In this document: positions 7,868 through 16,231 of the stretch, one piece after another
How positions within the stretch are numbered: the stretch's first letter is position 1
Layout: every line of letters starts with the position of its first letter
Origin: Streptomyces sp. SAT1
GTDB lineage: Bacteria; Actinomycetota; Actinomycetes; Streptomycetales; Streptomycetaceae
DNA length: 64,000 bases
Reading direction: 5' to 3'
NCBI RefSeq assembly: GCF_001654495.1
Contig: NZ_CP015849.1
Location: 3,075,501-3,139,500, forward strand
The notes under the pieces: generated by a model
Seen by the model: only the letters and a program-made list of their open reading frames with translations
Database searches by the model: none
What the model was told of the DNA's origin: nothing
Translations under genes and position numbers: made by a program

Positions 7868-10132
7868 TCAGCTGATCCGGGTCAGCTTGGCCAGGAAGTC
7901 CGGCTCGCCGAGGTCCTGGCGGAGGGCGACCGGCACCTTGATCGCGCCGCCCGCACCGCCCTCGCCCACGGTGAGCGTGCCGACCTTGGTCCCGGCCTTC
8001 GCCGAGTGGGGCACCTGGTCGGCGGCGAAGGACAGCTTCACCCGCGAACCGGCCCAGCCGACCGCGGTGACGTCCTCGGTGACCACCACGGGGGTGTGGC
8101 CGCCGAGCTTGTCGTCCACGTACCCGACGACATCGCCCTTCTTGAGGATCTTCGCGGAGGTCAGGGCCTTCTTGGCGGCCTCCAGGGCCGTCTTGCTGAC
8201 CTGGTTGACGGTCGTCAGGATCGGGTTCTTGCGCTGCCCCAGGATCGCGCCGACGACGGTGACCGTCTCCCCGCCGGTCTTCTTGCGGGCGGCGAAGAGC
8301 AGGTTGCCGCCGGCCGCGGTGGTGCTGCCGGTCTTGATGCCGATCGCGCCCATGCGGTACGGCAGCTCGTTCCAGTTGGGCCAGTTCTTGCCGGACGGGT
8401 CCGTCCAGCTGGCCGCGCTGGTGATGGCCACCAGCGCCGGGTTCTGCACGACCTGGTTGCCGAGCTTCACCTGGTCCTCGGCGGTGGAGACGGTGGTCTC
8501 CTTCAGACCGGAGGGGTCCGTGTACGTCGTGTTGCTCATGCCCAGTTCCTTGGCGGTGTCGTTCATCTTCTTGACGAACGCCGCCTCGGAACCCGCGTCC
8601 CAGCGCGCCAGCAGCCGCGCGATGTTGTTCGCGGACGGGATCATGACGGCGGACAGCGCCTGCTTCTCGGTGAGCGTCTGGCCGGCCTTGACCGTGTTGA
8701 GGGTGGACTCGTCCCCGGTCTTGTCGTAGCCGCCCTCCTTCTCCGCCTGCGGGTCGATCTTGATCTTCGGACCTTCCTGGCCCACCTTGAGCGGGTGGTC
8801 GCGCAGGATGATGTACGACGTCATGGTCTTGGCGACCGACCCGATGGCCACCGGCTTCTGGGCGCCGAACCGCCCCATCGCGCCGACGCCCTGCACGTCC
8901 ATCCAGCCCTGGCCCTCGTCCGGCCACGGCAGGGACAGCGTGCCGCCGTCGAAGGCGTAGGTGTCCTTCGCGGTGAGGGCGAGGGCGGGCGCCGGAAGCG
9001 GGCGCAGAGCCTGTACGACCGCAAAGACGACCAGGAGCAGCAGGACCAGCGGGGTCCAGATCTTCACCCGGCGCATCGTCGTGCGCAGCGGGGTCTCCGG
9101 CGGCGGCGGAGTGTTCGTCAGCTCCGCCAGCAGGTCCAGCGGGGGCTTGGGCGGCAGCGGCTGCTGGGTGGTCCGCTCGAAGCCGGGCCGGGCGGCGGGC
9201 GTGGTGCGCGCGGTCGGCGCGGTGGGCTCCGCCTTCGGCACGGCCGGGGCGGCGGACTCCGGCTTGGGGGCGTCCAGGGGCTTGAGCGCGACGAACTTGC
9301 TGGTGCGCTCGGCCTCGGACTCCGCGGGCTTCGGGGCGGGCTTGGCGCTGCCCTTGCCCTCGCCGGGCTTCGGGGCGGCCTTCGCGCCGCCCTTCGCCGC
9401 ATCCTTCGCCGCGCCGCCCAGCTTCAGCATGGTGGTGGGCTGGTCGACGGCGGGCCTGGGCTTCTTGAAGACGGCGGTGGGCCGGTCGACGGCGGGCTCG
9501 GCTTCGGCTTCGGAGGCTTCGGTCTCGGCGTCGACGCCGGCCTTCGGGGCCTCGGACCCCGGAGTCTCGGTCTCAGGGTCCTTGGGCTCGGCGGTCTTCG
9601 CCTTCGCCTTCGCCGCGGGCTCGGGGGCGTCGGCCGTCCCGGCGTCCGCCTTCGCGTCCGTCGCGGGCTTCTCGCCGTCCTCGGCGTCCCGGGCGTCCCG
9701 GGCTTCCTCCGCCGCCGGCTCCTCCGACTGCTTGGCGTCCTCGGCGGCGCCGCTCCTGCCGCCGCCCTCGCCCGCCTCCGGCGCTTCCGCCGGATCGTCC
9801 TCCGTCTCCGGCTCCGGCTTCGGATCCGGCTTCGGATCCGTCTCCGAGTCCGACTCCGTCACCAGATCCCGCACCGAGAACACCCGCGTGGCCGTGTCCA
9901 CGCCACCGCGGCTCTCCGACGTAGACGTACCGGACCTGCCGGACGCACCGGATGTACCGGACGCTTCACCGGCCGCCGCACCGGACGCACCGGACTCCCC
10001 GCTCAGCGCGAGGCGCGGGTCGCGGGGATCCCGCGTCTCGCTCCTGGCCCCGGGAACCGGGCCCGCGCTCCCCGACGTCGGTTCTGCCGACGACTCGCGC
10101 TGCTTCGACCTGTCGGGGGACTCGCCCGCCAC
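7868..10132 (-). CDS. D-alanyl-D-alanine carboxypeptidase (S11) with long cytoplasmic tail
   Basis: A 754-residue penicillin-binding protein. GTG at 10132 follows GAGGAGG with ideal spacing. Residues 1-350 are low complexity and acidic/Pro/Ala-rich, and predicted cytoplasmic; one transmembrane helix spans about 355-375; the rest is extracellular. All S11 motifs are present: SVAK (about 431-434), SAN (about 500) and KTG (about 599). It trims the terminal D-Ala of peptidoglycan stem peptides. The tail contains two similar motifs, RPTAVFK and QPTTMLK, which could be kinase targets. The tail is unusual in length for this family, although related Streptomyces proteins share it as I recall. Confidence 0.92.
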   Translation of the reverse strand: MAGESPDRSKQRESSAEPTSGSAGPVPGARSETRDPRDPRLALSGESGASGAAAGEASGTSGASGRSGTSTSESRGGVDTATRVFSVRDLVTESDSETDPKPDPKPEPETEDDPAEAPEAGEGGGRSGAAEDAKQSEEPAAEEARDARDAEDGEKPATDAKADAGTADAPEPAAKAKAKTAEPKDPETETPGSEAPKAGVDAETEASEAEAEPAVDRPTAVFKKPRPAVDQPTTMLKLGGAAKDAAKGGAKAAPKPGEGKGSAKPAPKPAESEAERTSKFVALKPLDAPKPESAAPAVPKAEPTAPTARTTPAARPGFERTTQQPLPPKPPLDLLAELTNTPPPPETPLRTTMRRVKIWTPLVLLLLVVFAVVQALRPLPAPALALTAKDTYAFDGGTLSLPWPDEGQGWMDVQGVGAMGRFGAQKPVAIGSVAKTMTSYIILRDHPLKVGQEGPKIKIDPQAEKEGGYDKTGDESTLNTVKAGQTLTEKQALSAVMIPSANNIARLLARWDAGSEAAFVKKMNDTAKELGMSNTTYTDPSGLKETTVSTAEDQVKLGNQVVQNPALVAITSAASWTDPSGKNWPNWNELPYRMGAIGIKTGSTTAAGGNLLFAARKKTGGETVTVVGAILGQRKNPILTTVNQVSKTALEAAKKALTSAKILKKGDVVGYVDDKLGGHTPVVVTEDVTAVGWAGSRVKLSFAADQVPHSAKAGTKVGTLTVGEGGAGGAIKVPVALRQDLGEPDFLAKLTRIS

Positions 10133-10415
10133 CGATGCCTCCTCATGTGCCGCACGCCCCGCGTGCCGCTACCGAACCGTGAACCGCCACCCGCACACAG
10201 CCGTACCGGCCGGCCGTACCAGCGGAGGTACCACCGCCTGTACCACCCGGTCGTACCGCTGTCCGAACCATGTACCAGTGTCCTGTGTGCGGACCAAACC
10301 CACGGGGAAGACGAGAACGACATACCTACTGGTTCCACTACGAAGCGGTCACGCACTCTCGACAGACCAATGTGAGAGGGGTCACCCTGTCGTACATCCA
10401 CGCGGGGAGGCATGG

Positions 10416-11177
10416 ATGGGCAGGAGCCGCAGAACACTTCCGGAGGAGCTTCTGCTGCTGGCACTGGACCCGACCACGGGTACCACTGCGCAGCCGCAGT
10501 CGCTCGACCTGGGTCTGGCCGGGGCACAGCTAGTGGAGCTGGCGCTGGCCGGACGGATAGCCCCAGACGGGGATCGTATCGCCGTGGTGGTGCCACGGCC
10601 GACAGGAGATCCGACACTGGACTGCGCGTTGGAGTTGCTGCGGAGGCGCGGCGCTCCGGTACGGGCCGTCCACTGGATCGGCGGGCCGCGTCTCGGGCTC
10701 CGCCAGACCTATCTCTCGCACCTGGAGCGGTGCGGCATGGTGCATGCCGTGGCCGGCCAGATGTGCGGGGTGCTGCCGACGACTCGCTACCAGGCGACGG
10801 ACAACGCGATCAGCCGGGAGATCAAGGCCCGGCTCGACTCCGCGATCCGCACCGGCGTACCGCCGGACCCGCGGACCGCGGCGCTCGCGGCGCTGGCCCA
10901 CGCGGTCGGCCTCGGCAAGCACCTGTATCCGGGCAACGAGGGGCGTTCGTCCCGGTCCCGGCTGCGCGATCTGATCCGGCACGACCCCATGGGGGGTCTC
11001 GTCGCACACGCCGTGATGGACGTGCAGAACGGCGCGGCGGCCCAGCCCCGCCGCGGCCAGGCACCGGTCGCCAGGCAGGCCACCGCGGGCGGCAGGTCCG
11101 CTCCGGAACCGGCCCGCGGCGTTCCGATGCAGCCGCAGCACGGCGCCGGGGCCATGATGCGCGCGGTGGCGCACTGA
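10416..11177 (+). CDS. GPP34 (GOLPH3-like) family phosphoprotein
   Basis: A 253-residue protein starting MGRSRRTLPEELLLLALDP; GGGGAGG lies 5 nt before the ATG at 10416. The LPEELLLLAL start, LAGAQLVELALAGRI and the ALAALAHAVGL helix are hallmarks of the GOLPH3/VPS74-type all-helical fold that binds phosphoinositides in eukaryotes. The bacterial role is unknown; a membrane-lipid or envelope link is an inference. The C-terminal 45 residues are low complexity. It is divergent from the carboxypeptidase gene with a 283-bp shared upstream region. Confidence 0.88.
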   Translation: MGRSRRTLPEELLLLALDPTTGTTAQPQSLDLGLAGAQLVELALAGRIAPDGDRIAVVVPRPTGDPTLDCALELLRRRGAPVRAVHWIGGPRLGLRQTYLSHLERCGMVHAVAGQMCGVLPTTRYQATDNAISREIKARLDSAIRTGVPPDPRTAALAALAHAVGLGKHLYPGNEGRSSRSRLRDLIRHDPMGGLVAHAVMDVQNGAAAQPRRGQAPVARQATAGGRSAPEPARGVPMQPQHGAGAMMRAVAH

Positions 11178-11230
11178 TCCGCCGCGGCGGCGCGGCAGCC
11201 GCCCCACCGCGAAGGCACCACGGCGCACCC

Positions 11231-11345
11231 TAGAAGCACCGCACCACCGCGGAACCGCAGAACCAACACACCACCGCACCACCGCGGAACCGACGCACCA
11301 CCGCAGAACCGACGCACCACCGCGCCGCAGAACCACCGCACCACG
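11231..11345. repeat. Imperfect tandem repeats, about 19-bp period
   Basis: The segment is built from imperfect copies of units such as CACCACCGCGGAACCGACG and CACCACCGCAGAACCGACG. It lies 50 bp after the GPP34 stop codon. No coding function is apparent; it looks like slippage-generated repeat DNA. Confidence 0.6.
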
Positions 11346-11448
11346 CGCACGCCGTACAGGTCGTACGACCGTGCGGGCCGTGCGCACCGCACACGCCGCA
11401 CACGCCCCAGCGCAGTCCCCAGACCCGGTTCGGGAGCCGCTGGTCCGG

Positions 11449-11500
11449 GCGGGGTGACGGAACCCGGGGGTCCGCCCCGGGGTTCCGGCGCCCCGCCCGG
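11449..11500. terminator. Hairpin terminator after GPP34 gene
   Basis: Arms 11459-11470 and 11475-11486 pair in 11 of 12 positions around a 4-nt TCCG loop, extended outward by GCGGGG/CCCCGC. It is placed to end transcription of the GPP34 gene before the XRE gene promoter. Confidence 0.6.
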
Positions 11501-11636
11501 CCGCTCACCAGGGCCCCCGAACCGGCTTGCGGACGCCGCATATCCGGCGTTTCCCAGCGGCGGCAAGCCTCTTGGTGGCAATCTGCTCAGCAGCAGATAC
11601 GCAAAGTAGAGGCATGCAGCCGGAGGTGCGCGTCCC

Positions 11637-12494
11637 GTGGCGTCCAATGTCAATCCCACCGTCAGGCGGCGCCGGCTGGGCCAGGAGCTGCGCAGGCTCC
11701 GTGAGCTCAAGGGCATGACGGCGGAAGAGGTGGCGGAACGACTGCTCGTGTCGCAGTCGAAGATCAGCCGTCTGGAGAACGGACGGCGCAGCATCAGCCA
11801 GCGCGACGTCCGCGATCTGTGCGGGGTCTACGAGGTCGAGGACCACCGGATCGTCGACTCGCTGATGCAGATGGCCAAGGACTCGCGCCAGCAGGGCTGG
11901 TGGCACTCCTTCGGCGACATCCCGTACAGCGTGTACATCGGCCTGGAGACCGACGCGGCGAGTCTGCGGGTGTACGACCCGCAGGTGGTCCCGGGGCTGC
12001 TCCAGACCCGCCAGTACGCGGAGGCGCTGATCGCCGGCGCGCTGCCGGAGACGACGCCCGCGGACATCGAGAAGCGCGTCCAGGTGCGGATGCGCAGACA
12101 GGAGCGCATCGCGGCCGCCGAGAACCCGCTGCGGCTGTGGACGGTCCTGGACGAGGCCGCGCTGCGCCGGGTCGTCGGCGGTCCGGCGCTGATGCGGGAA
12201 CAGTTGGAGCACCTGGTCGAGCAGTCGCGGCTGCCGCACGTGACCGTGCAGGTGATCCCCTTCGGGATGGGCGCGCATCCGGGTCTGAACGGCCAGTACG
12301 CCATCCTGGAGTTCCCGGACACGGCGGACTCCAGCGTGGTCTACATCGAGGGCGTGACCAGCGACCTGTATCTGGAGAAGGCCAACGACGTGCAGAAGTA
12401 CAGCGTGATGTACGAGCACCTGCGCGCGCAGGCCCTCAACGTGGAGCAGTCGCGGGAGTTCATCGAGAAGGTCGCGAAGGACTACGCACGCTGA
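11637..12494 (+). CDS. XRE-family regulator with DUF5753-type C-terminal domain
   Basis: A 285-residue protein. GTG at 11637 follows GGAGGT by 9 nt. Residues 10-70 form a helix-turn-helix (LGQELRRLRELKGMTAEEVAERLLVSQSKISRLENG), and residues 95-280 the DUF5753 domain (VVPGLLQTRQYAEAL, VQVIPFGMGAHPG, FPDTADSSVVYIEG). Such proteins are abundant in Streptomyces and often paired with DUF397 proteins, as here, where the DUF397 gene begins 214 bp downstream. Some pairs control development or antibiotic production (for example the bldB/abaA-type and WhiJ systems). The ligand is unknown. Confidence 0.9.
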   Translation: MASNVNPTVRRRRLGQELRRLRELKGMTAEEVAERLLVSQSKISRLENGRRSISQRDVRDLCGVYEVEDHRIVDSLMQMAKDSRQQGWWHSFGDIPYSVYIGLETDAASLRVYDPQVVPGLLQTRQYAEALIAGALPETTPADIEKRVQVRMRRQERIAAAENPLRLWTVLDEAALRRVVGGPALMREQLEHLVEQSRLPHVTVQVIPFGMGAHPGLNGQYAILEFPDTADSSVVYIEGVTSDLYLEKANDVQKYSVMYEHLRAQALNVEQSREFIEKVAKDYAR

Positions 12495-12708
12495 GAGGCG
12501 GGCACGGTACACCGTCAACAGCCGTAGACGGAAGAGCTGTTGGAATATGCCATCCGGTCGAGTGAACGGCTCCTTCACCCGGCGAGCCCGGCGAGTAGCG
12601 TCGATCACGCCATCGAGCAACACCGTTGGCGCAGACCGCGCTGTGGGTTCCCCGAACGCGTCGTGCGGTGTCAGCCATTCAACCCCTCACTCGCAATCCG
12701 GAGCAGAA

Positions 12709-12900
12709 ATGGCAATTCGTCAGGGTGCCACGGCGAAGTGGACCAAGTCCTCGTACTCCACGGGCAACGGCGCGTGCGTCGAGGTCAAGTCACCGGTCGT
12801 CGCGGCCATGGCGGTCCGGGACTCCAAGGTCCCCGGGGGCCCGGCGCTCGGCTTCCGCGCCGACGCGTGGAACTCCTTCGTGGCGTCGGTCAAGTCCTGA
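12709..12900 (+). CDS. DUF397 small regulatory partner protein
   Basis: A 63-residue protein beginning MAIRQGATAKWTKSSYS. WTKSSYSTGNGACVEV and VAVRDSK-like segments (here MAVRDSKVPGG) are the DUF397 signature. ATG 12709 has GGAG 8 nt upstream; the frame is open further upstream, but that part has no family similarity. It probably acts with the XRE protein just upstream, as in WhiJ-like pairs where the small protein modulates DNA binding. Its last codons and stop are part of a 21-bp tandem duplication. Confidence 0.9.
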   Translation: MAIRQGATAKWTKSSYSTGNGACVEVKSPVVAAMAVRDSKVPGGPALGFRADAWNSFVASVKS

Positions 12901-12931
12901 GGCAGGGACCTCAAGTCCTGAGGCAGGGACC
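12890..12931. repeat. Perfect 21-bp tandem duplication over the DUF397 stop codon
   Basis: Positions 12890-12910 and 12911-12931 are identical. The unit begins TCAAGTCCTGA, so it repeats the last codons and the stop of the DUF397 gene, leaving an untranslated second copy in the 3' region. Confidence 0.9.
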
Positions 12932-13027
12932 TCCGCCGGGGCCCTCCCGTTCCTCACCCGGCACACCGCACCACAACTGAAGAGCGCACAGCAGGCGCGC
13001 ACGGCAGCCCCGTGAGCGCCGCCCACA

Positions 13028-13070
13028 GAAGCCCTCTCGGCCGGTCCGCCGTCCTTGCCGAGGGGGCTTC
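13028..13070 (+). terminator. Terminator hairpin after DUF397 gene
   Basis: Arms GAAGCCCTCTCGGC (13028-13041) and GCCGAGGGGGCTTC (13057-13070) pair with one mismatch around a 15-nt loop, followed by G/C-rich DNA. This is a typical Streptomyces terminator shape. Confidence 0.65.
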
Positions 13071-13219
13071 GCCATGCCCGGACCGGCCTCCTCCGGGGCA
13101 TCGCGCCACCACCCATGAGTGTTCATATAGGTGAACCAAGGTCAGCAAGCCGAACCTTTTTACTCCGTCTTGACCTTCCGCTTTCTTGTCGTGCCCATGC
13201 GGGCGATCCCACGATGAGC

Positions 13220-13268
13220 GGGCACTTCGCGCCCTTCCTCGCCCCTCCCCCGTTCAGGCGAAGTGCCC
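13220..13268. promoter_or_regulatory. Inverted repeat in symporter leader
   Basis: GGGCACTTCGC (13220-13230) and GCGAAGTGCCC (13258-13268) are perfectly complementary around a 27-nt pyrimidine-rich loop, 45 nt before the symporter start codon. It could be an operator or an RNA hairpin acting as an attenuator. Confidence 0.45.
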
Positions 13269-13312
13269 ACCTGCTGAGCGGAGTTCACAAGGCGGACCCT
13301 GGAAGGGGGCAC

Positions 13313-14890
13313 ATGAACAGTCTCGACTGGGCCGTGCTCATCGGCTACTTCGGTGTGATGGTGGCGATCGGCCTCTGGTCGCACCGGCGGGTGGGCGACG
13401 TGAGCGACTTCTTCACCGCGGGCGGGCGCATGCCCTGGTGGCTGTCCGGCATCTCGCACCACATGTCGGGTTACAGCGCGGTGCTGTTCACCGGGTACGC
13501 GGGGATCTCCTACACCTACGGCGTCACCTCCTTCGTCACCTGGTCGTTACCCATCGCCCTGGGCATCGCCATCGGCTCGAAGCTGTTCGCGCCGCGCGTC
13601 AACCGGATGCGCTCGCGCCTGCACGTGGCCTCGCCGCTGGAGTATCTGAAGAACCGCTACAACCTCCCCACGCAGCAGGCGCTCGCCTGGTCCGGCATGC
13701 TGCTGAAGATCGTGGACGTGGGCGCCAAGTGGGCGGCGATCGCGACCCTGCTGTCCGTCTTCACCGGGATCAGCCTCGACCAGGGCATCCTCATCACCGG
13801 GGCGATCACCGCCGTCTACTGCACGATCGGCGGCCTGTGGGCGGACGCGCTCACCGAACTGGGGCAGTTCGTCATCCAGTTGCTCGCCGGTGTCTCCATG
13901 TTCGTGGCCGTCGTCCTCAAGCTGGACGACAAGGGCATCGGCTTCCTCGGCGCCTGGGACGAGCCCGCCCTGCACGGCCACGGCAAGCCGCTGGTCAGCC
14001 CGTACGGCACGGTGTTCCTGCTGGCCTTCCTGTTCATCAAGCTCTTCGAGTACAACGGCGGCATGCTCAACCAGGCCCAGCGCTACATGGCCACGAGCAG
14101 CGCCCGCCAGGCCGAGCGCTCGGCGCGCCTGTCCGCCGCGCTGTGGCTCGTCTGGCCGGCGGTCCTCTTCTTCCCCATGTGGATGTCGCCGCTGCTGGTG
14201 CACGCCGCCAAGCCCGACGGCTCCGACTCCTACGCCCTGATGACCGAACAGCTCCTGCCGCACGGGCTGCTGGGCCTGGTCGTCGTCGGCTTCTTCTCCC
14301 ACACGATGGCCATGTGCTCCTCGGACGCCAACGCGATCGCCGCCGTCTTCACCCGGGACGTGGCACCGGTGCTGTCGCGGCGGGCGCGGGCGTGGGGCAC
14401 GCGCGGCGCGCTGGTGGCCGCCCGGGTGACGACCGTCGTCTTCCTCGGCCTGTCCATGGCGGTGGCGACCCAGGTCGAGTCCCCCGCCTTCAAGGACATC
14501 ATCACGGTCGTCATCAAGTGGGTCGCCGGTCTCATGGGCCCGATCGCCATCCCGATGATGCTGGGCCTGCTCCGCCCCTTCCGCCGCTCCGGACCGACCG
14601 CCGCGCTCACCAGCTGGGCGCTGGGCCTGCTGGCGTTCTGGCTGGTGAACTACCCGGTCGACGCGCATGTCGACGGCGGCGTACCGCTCCAGTACCAGGT
14701 GTCGATCCCGCTCGCGGTCTCCCTGGTCCTGTACGTCGTCATCGGCTACGTCCGCCCGGAGGACACCCCCGAACGGCTCGCCGTCATCGAGCGGGTCAAC
14801 ACCGACGGGGACGGCGACGGCGCCTCCTCGGCGGCTGTGCCGGCCCCGGCGGGCGCGGGCGACGACGTGGTGGGCACCCCGCCGTCGTGA
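13313..14890 (+). CDS. Sodium:solute symporter (SSS family)
   Basis: A 525-residue, roughly 13-helix transporter of the sodium/solute symporter family, starting MNSLDWAVLIGYFGVMVAIGLW; GGAAGGGGG lies 3-10 nt upstream. Family landmarks include DFFTAGGRMPWWLSGISHHMSGYSAVLFTGYAG near the N-terminus and the GTxFLLAF..LFEYNGGMLNQAQRYMA segment. Substrate unknown; sugars, acids or nucleosides are all possible. The last 35 residues are a polar tail. Codon 79 (13547-13549) is TTA, the rare leucine codon read by the bldA tRNA, so expression may be tied to development. A hairpin follows the stop. Confidence 0.92.
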   Translation: MNSLDWAVLIGYFGVMVAIGLWSHRRVGDVSDFFTAGGRMPWWLSGISHHMSGYSAVLFTGYAGISYTYGVTSFVTWSLPIALGIAIGSKLFAPRVNRMRSRLHVASPLEYLKNRYNLPTQQALAWSGMLLKIVDVGAKWAAIATLLSVFTGISLDQGILITGAITAVYCTIGGLWADALTELGQFVIQLLAGVSMFVAVVLKLDDKGIGFLGAWDEPALHGHGKPLVSPYGTVFLLAFLFIKLFEYNGGMLNQAQRYMATSSARQAERSARLSAALWLVWPAVLFFPMWMSPLLVHAAKPDGSDSYALMTEQLLPHGLLGLVVVGFFSHTMAMCSSDANAIAAVFTRDVAPVLSRRARAWGTRGALVAARVTTVVFLGLSMAVATQVESPAFKDIITVVIKWVAGLMGPIAIPMMLGLLRPFRRSGPTAALTSWALGLLAFWLVNYPVDAHVDGGVPLQYQVSIPLAVSLVLYVVIGYVRPEDTPERLAVIERVNTDGDGDGASSAAVPAPAGAGDDVVGTPPS

Positions 14891-14899
14891 GGGCCGCGC

Positions 14900-14938
14900 C
14901 GGGGCGGCGGACGGCTGCGGCGGCCCGCGGCCGCCCCG
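14900..14938 (+). terminator. Terminator hairpin after symporter gene
   Basis: CGGGGCGGC (14900-14908) pairs perfectly with GCCGCCCCG (14930-14938), 10 bp after the stop codon. Confidence 0.55.
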
Positions 14939-14976
14939 TCCCGGGCCCCGCCGTCCGGACCGCCCCCACAGAGCCC

Positions 14977-15013
14977 CTGAACACTCCGTTCCTGTTCGGC
15001 TACAGTGCCGAAC
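14977..15013 (+). promoter_or_regulatory. Promoter with palindromic operator around the -10 box
   Basis: CTGAAC (14977-14982), an 18-bp spacer and TACAGT (15001-15006) form a plausible promoter. The -10 box is exactly the loop of a perfect 7-bp inverted repeat, GTTCGGC (14994-15000) and GCCGAAC (15007-15013), so a bound regulator would block it. The ADP-ribosylglycohydrolase-like gene starts 35 nt downstream. Confidence 0.5.
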
Positions 15014-15048
15014 GTCGTACGTGCGGACGGTGCCGTGAGGAGGTCTGG

Positions 15049-16176
15049 GTGGGTACGACGTCCGGGGTGGTCTGGGGGCGTGCCGAGCAGCAGGACTTCC
15101 GCAGCAGAGTGCGGGGCACCCTGCTCGGCGTGGGGCTGGGGGACGCGCTCGGGGCCCCGGTGGACGGGCTCGGTCTCGACGCGATCCGCGCGGCGCACGG
15201 CCCCGAGGGGATCGCGGACCTGGCCCCCGCGCACGGGCGGCCCGGCGGGATCACACACTTCACCCAGCTCACGCTGTTCACCGTGGACGGGCTGATCCGG
15301 GCGCAGGTGCGCCGCGACACCGGGGCCTGGCATCCGCCGACCGACCTGCACCGCGCGTATCTGCGCTGGGCGGCCACCCAGCGGGACTGGGGGCCCGACG
15401 AGCGCCGCGAGGACGACGGCTGGCTGGCCCGCGAGGAGTGGCTGTACGCCCGGCGGGAGCCGACGCGGGCGCTGCTCGGCGGGTTCGGCGACACCGTCAT
15501 GGGGACCCCGGAGACGCCGAAGAACCCCGGGGAGACCGGTCCGGAGGCCGCCGCCCGGTCCGCGCCGTTCGGGCTGCTGGTCGGCTGGGAGCCCCAGTTG
15601 GTCGTGCAACTGGCCGTGGAGTGCGCCGCGCAGAGCCACGGTCATCCCTCGGCGTGGCTGGCGGCCGGCGCGTACGCCGTGATCGTGCACGCGCTGACCC
15701 GCGGGGACGCGCTGGACGCCGCGGTGCAGAAGGCGCTGGCGCTGCTCGCGGTGCGGCCGGGGCACGAGCCGGTGTCGGACGCCCTCCAGCACGCGCTGGG
15801 CGCGGTCCGCCAGGGCATGCCGGGCCCGGCGCGGGTGGCGGAACTGGCCGGCCGGGGCGCGGCGGAGGGTGTGCTCGCGGTCGCCGTGTACTGCGCGCTG
15901 GTCGGCGAGGACGTGCGGCACGGACTGTGCCTGGCGGTGAACCAGAGCGGCCCCTCGGGCGCGGCCGGCGCGCTCACCGGCGGGCTGCTCGGCGCCCTGC
16001 ACGGCGAGACGGCCCTGCCGCCCGCCTGGCTGGCCGAACTGGAGGGCCGCCCCACCCTGCTGGTCCTCGCGGACGACTTCGCGATGGAGATGACCCAGGG
16101 CCCCGCCCTGCACGGCCCCGCCGGCTCGTCCCCGGCCTGGCTCGCCCGCTACCCGAGGGGGGCCGGGGCCGCGTAG
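15049..16176 (+). CDS. ADP-ribosylglycohydrolase-fold protein, metal sites degenerate
   Basis: A 375-residue protein; GTG 15049 has GAGGAGG 5 nt upstream. The fold signatures of the DraG/ARH family are clear: RGTLLGVGLGDALGAPVDG at residues 24-42 and GALTGGLLGALHG near 300. However, the N-terminal metal motif normally reads TDDT and is here THFT (about residues 70-73), and the C-terminal DSDST-type motif reads GPSGAAG (about 300). The acidic ligands for the two magnesium ions are therefore missing. It probably binds ADP-ribose or a protein rather than hydrolysing ADP-ribosyl groups. The gene stands alone behind its own palindromic promoter. Confidence 0.82.
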   Translation: MGTTSGVVWGRAEQQDFRSRVRGTLLGVGLGDALGAPVDGLGLDAIRAAHGPEGIADLAPAHGRPGGITHFTQLTLFTVDGLIRAQVRRDTGAWHPPTDLHRAYLRWAATQRDWGPDERREDDGWLAREEWLYARREPTRALLGGFGDTVMGTPETPKNPGETGPEAAARSAPFGLLVGWEPQLVVQLAVECAAQSHGHPSAWLAAGAYAVIVHALTRGDALDAAVQKALALLAVRPGHEPVSDALQHALGAVRQGMPGPARVAELAGRGAAEGVLAVAVYCALVGEDVRHGLCLAVNQSGPSGAAGALTGGLLGALHGETALPPAWLAELEGRPTLLVLADDFAMEMTQGPALHGPAGSSPAWLARYPRGAGAA

Positions 16177-16231
16177 GCGTACGCCGGTCTCGCGGGGATT
16201 CCGGCCGGGGACCGGGGCCGGGGCCCGCGCG

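Larger units (their letters stand above)
11178..11636. other. Gene-free interval with repeats and terminator before the XRE gene
   Basis: This 459-bp interval holds the tandem repeats at 11231-11345, a strong hairpin at 11449-11500 and, near its end, the dyad CTGCT-C-AGCAG (about 11586-11596), which may be part of the XRE gene promoter. I see no gene in it. Confidence 0.5.
12932..13312. other. Intergenic and leader region before symporter gene
   Basis: No gene. It contains the DUF397 terminator (13028-13070), a locally T-rich stretch around 13150-13195 that may hold the symporter promoter, and an 11-bp perfect inverted repeat at 13220-13268. Confidence 0.5.

Noticed and set aside
10412..11233. 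An ATG four bases before the GPP34 start
   Set aside because: It opens a different frame with shadow composition; the LPEELLLLAL family start follows ATG 10416.
11231..11345. Repeats examined as a possible CRISPR array
   Set aside because: The units are imperfect, adjacent and about 19 bp, with no unique spacers and no cas genes.
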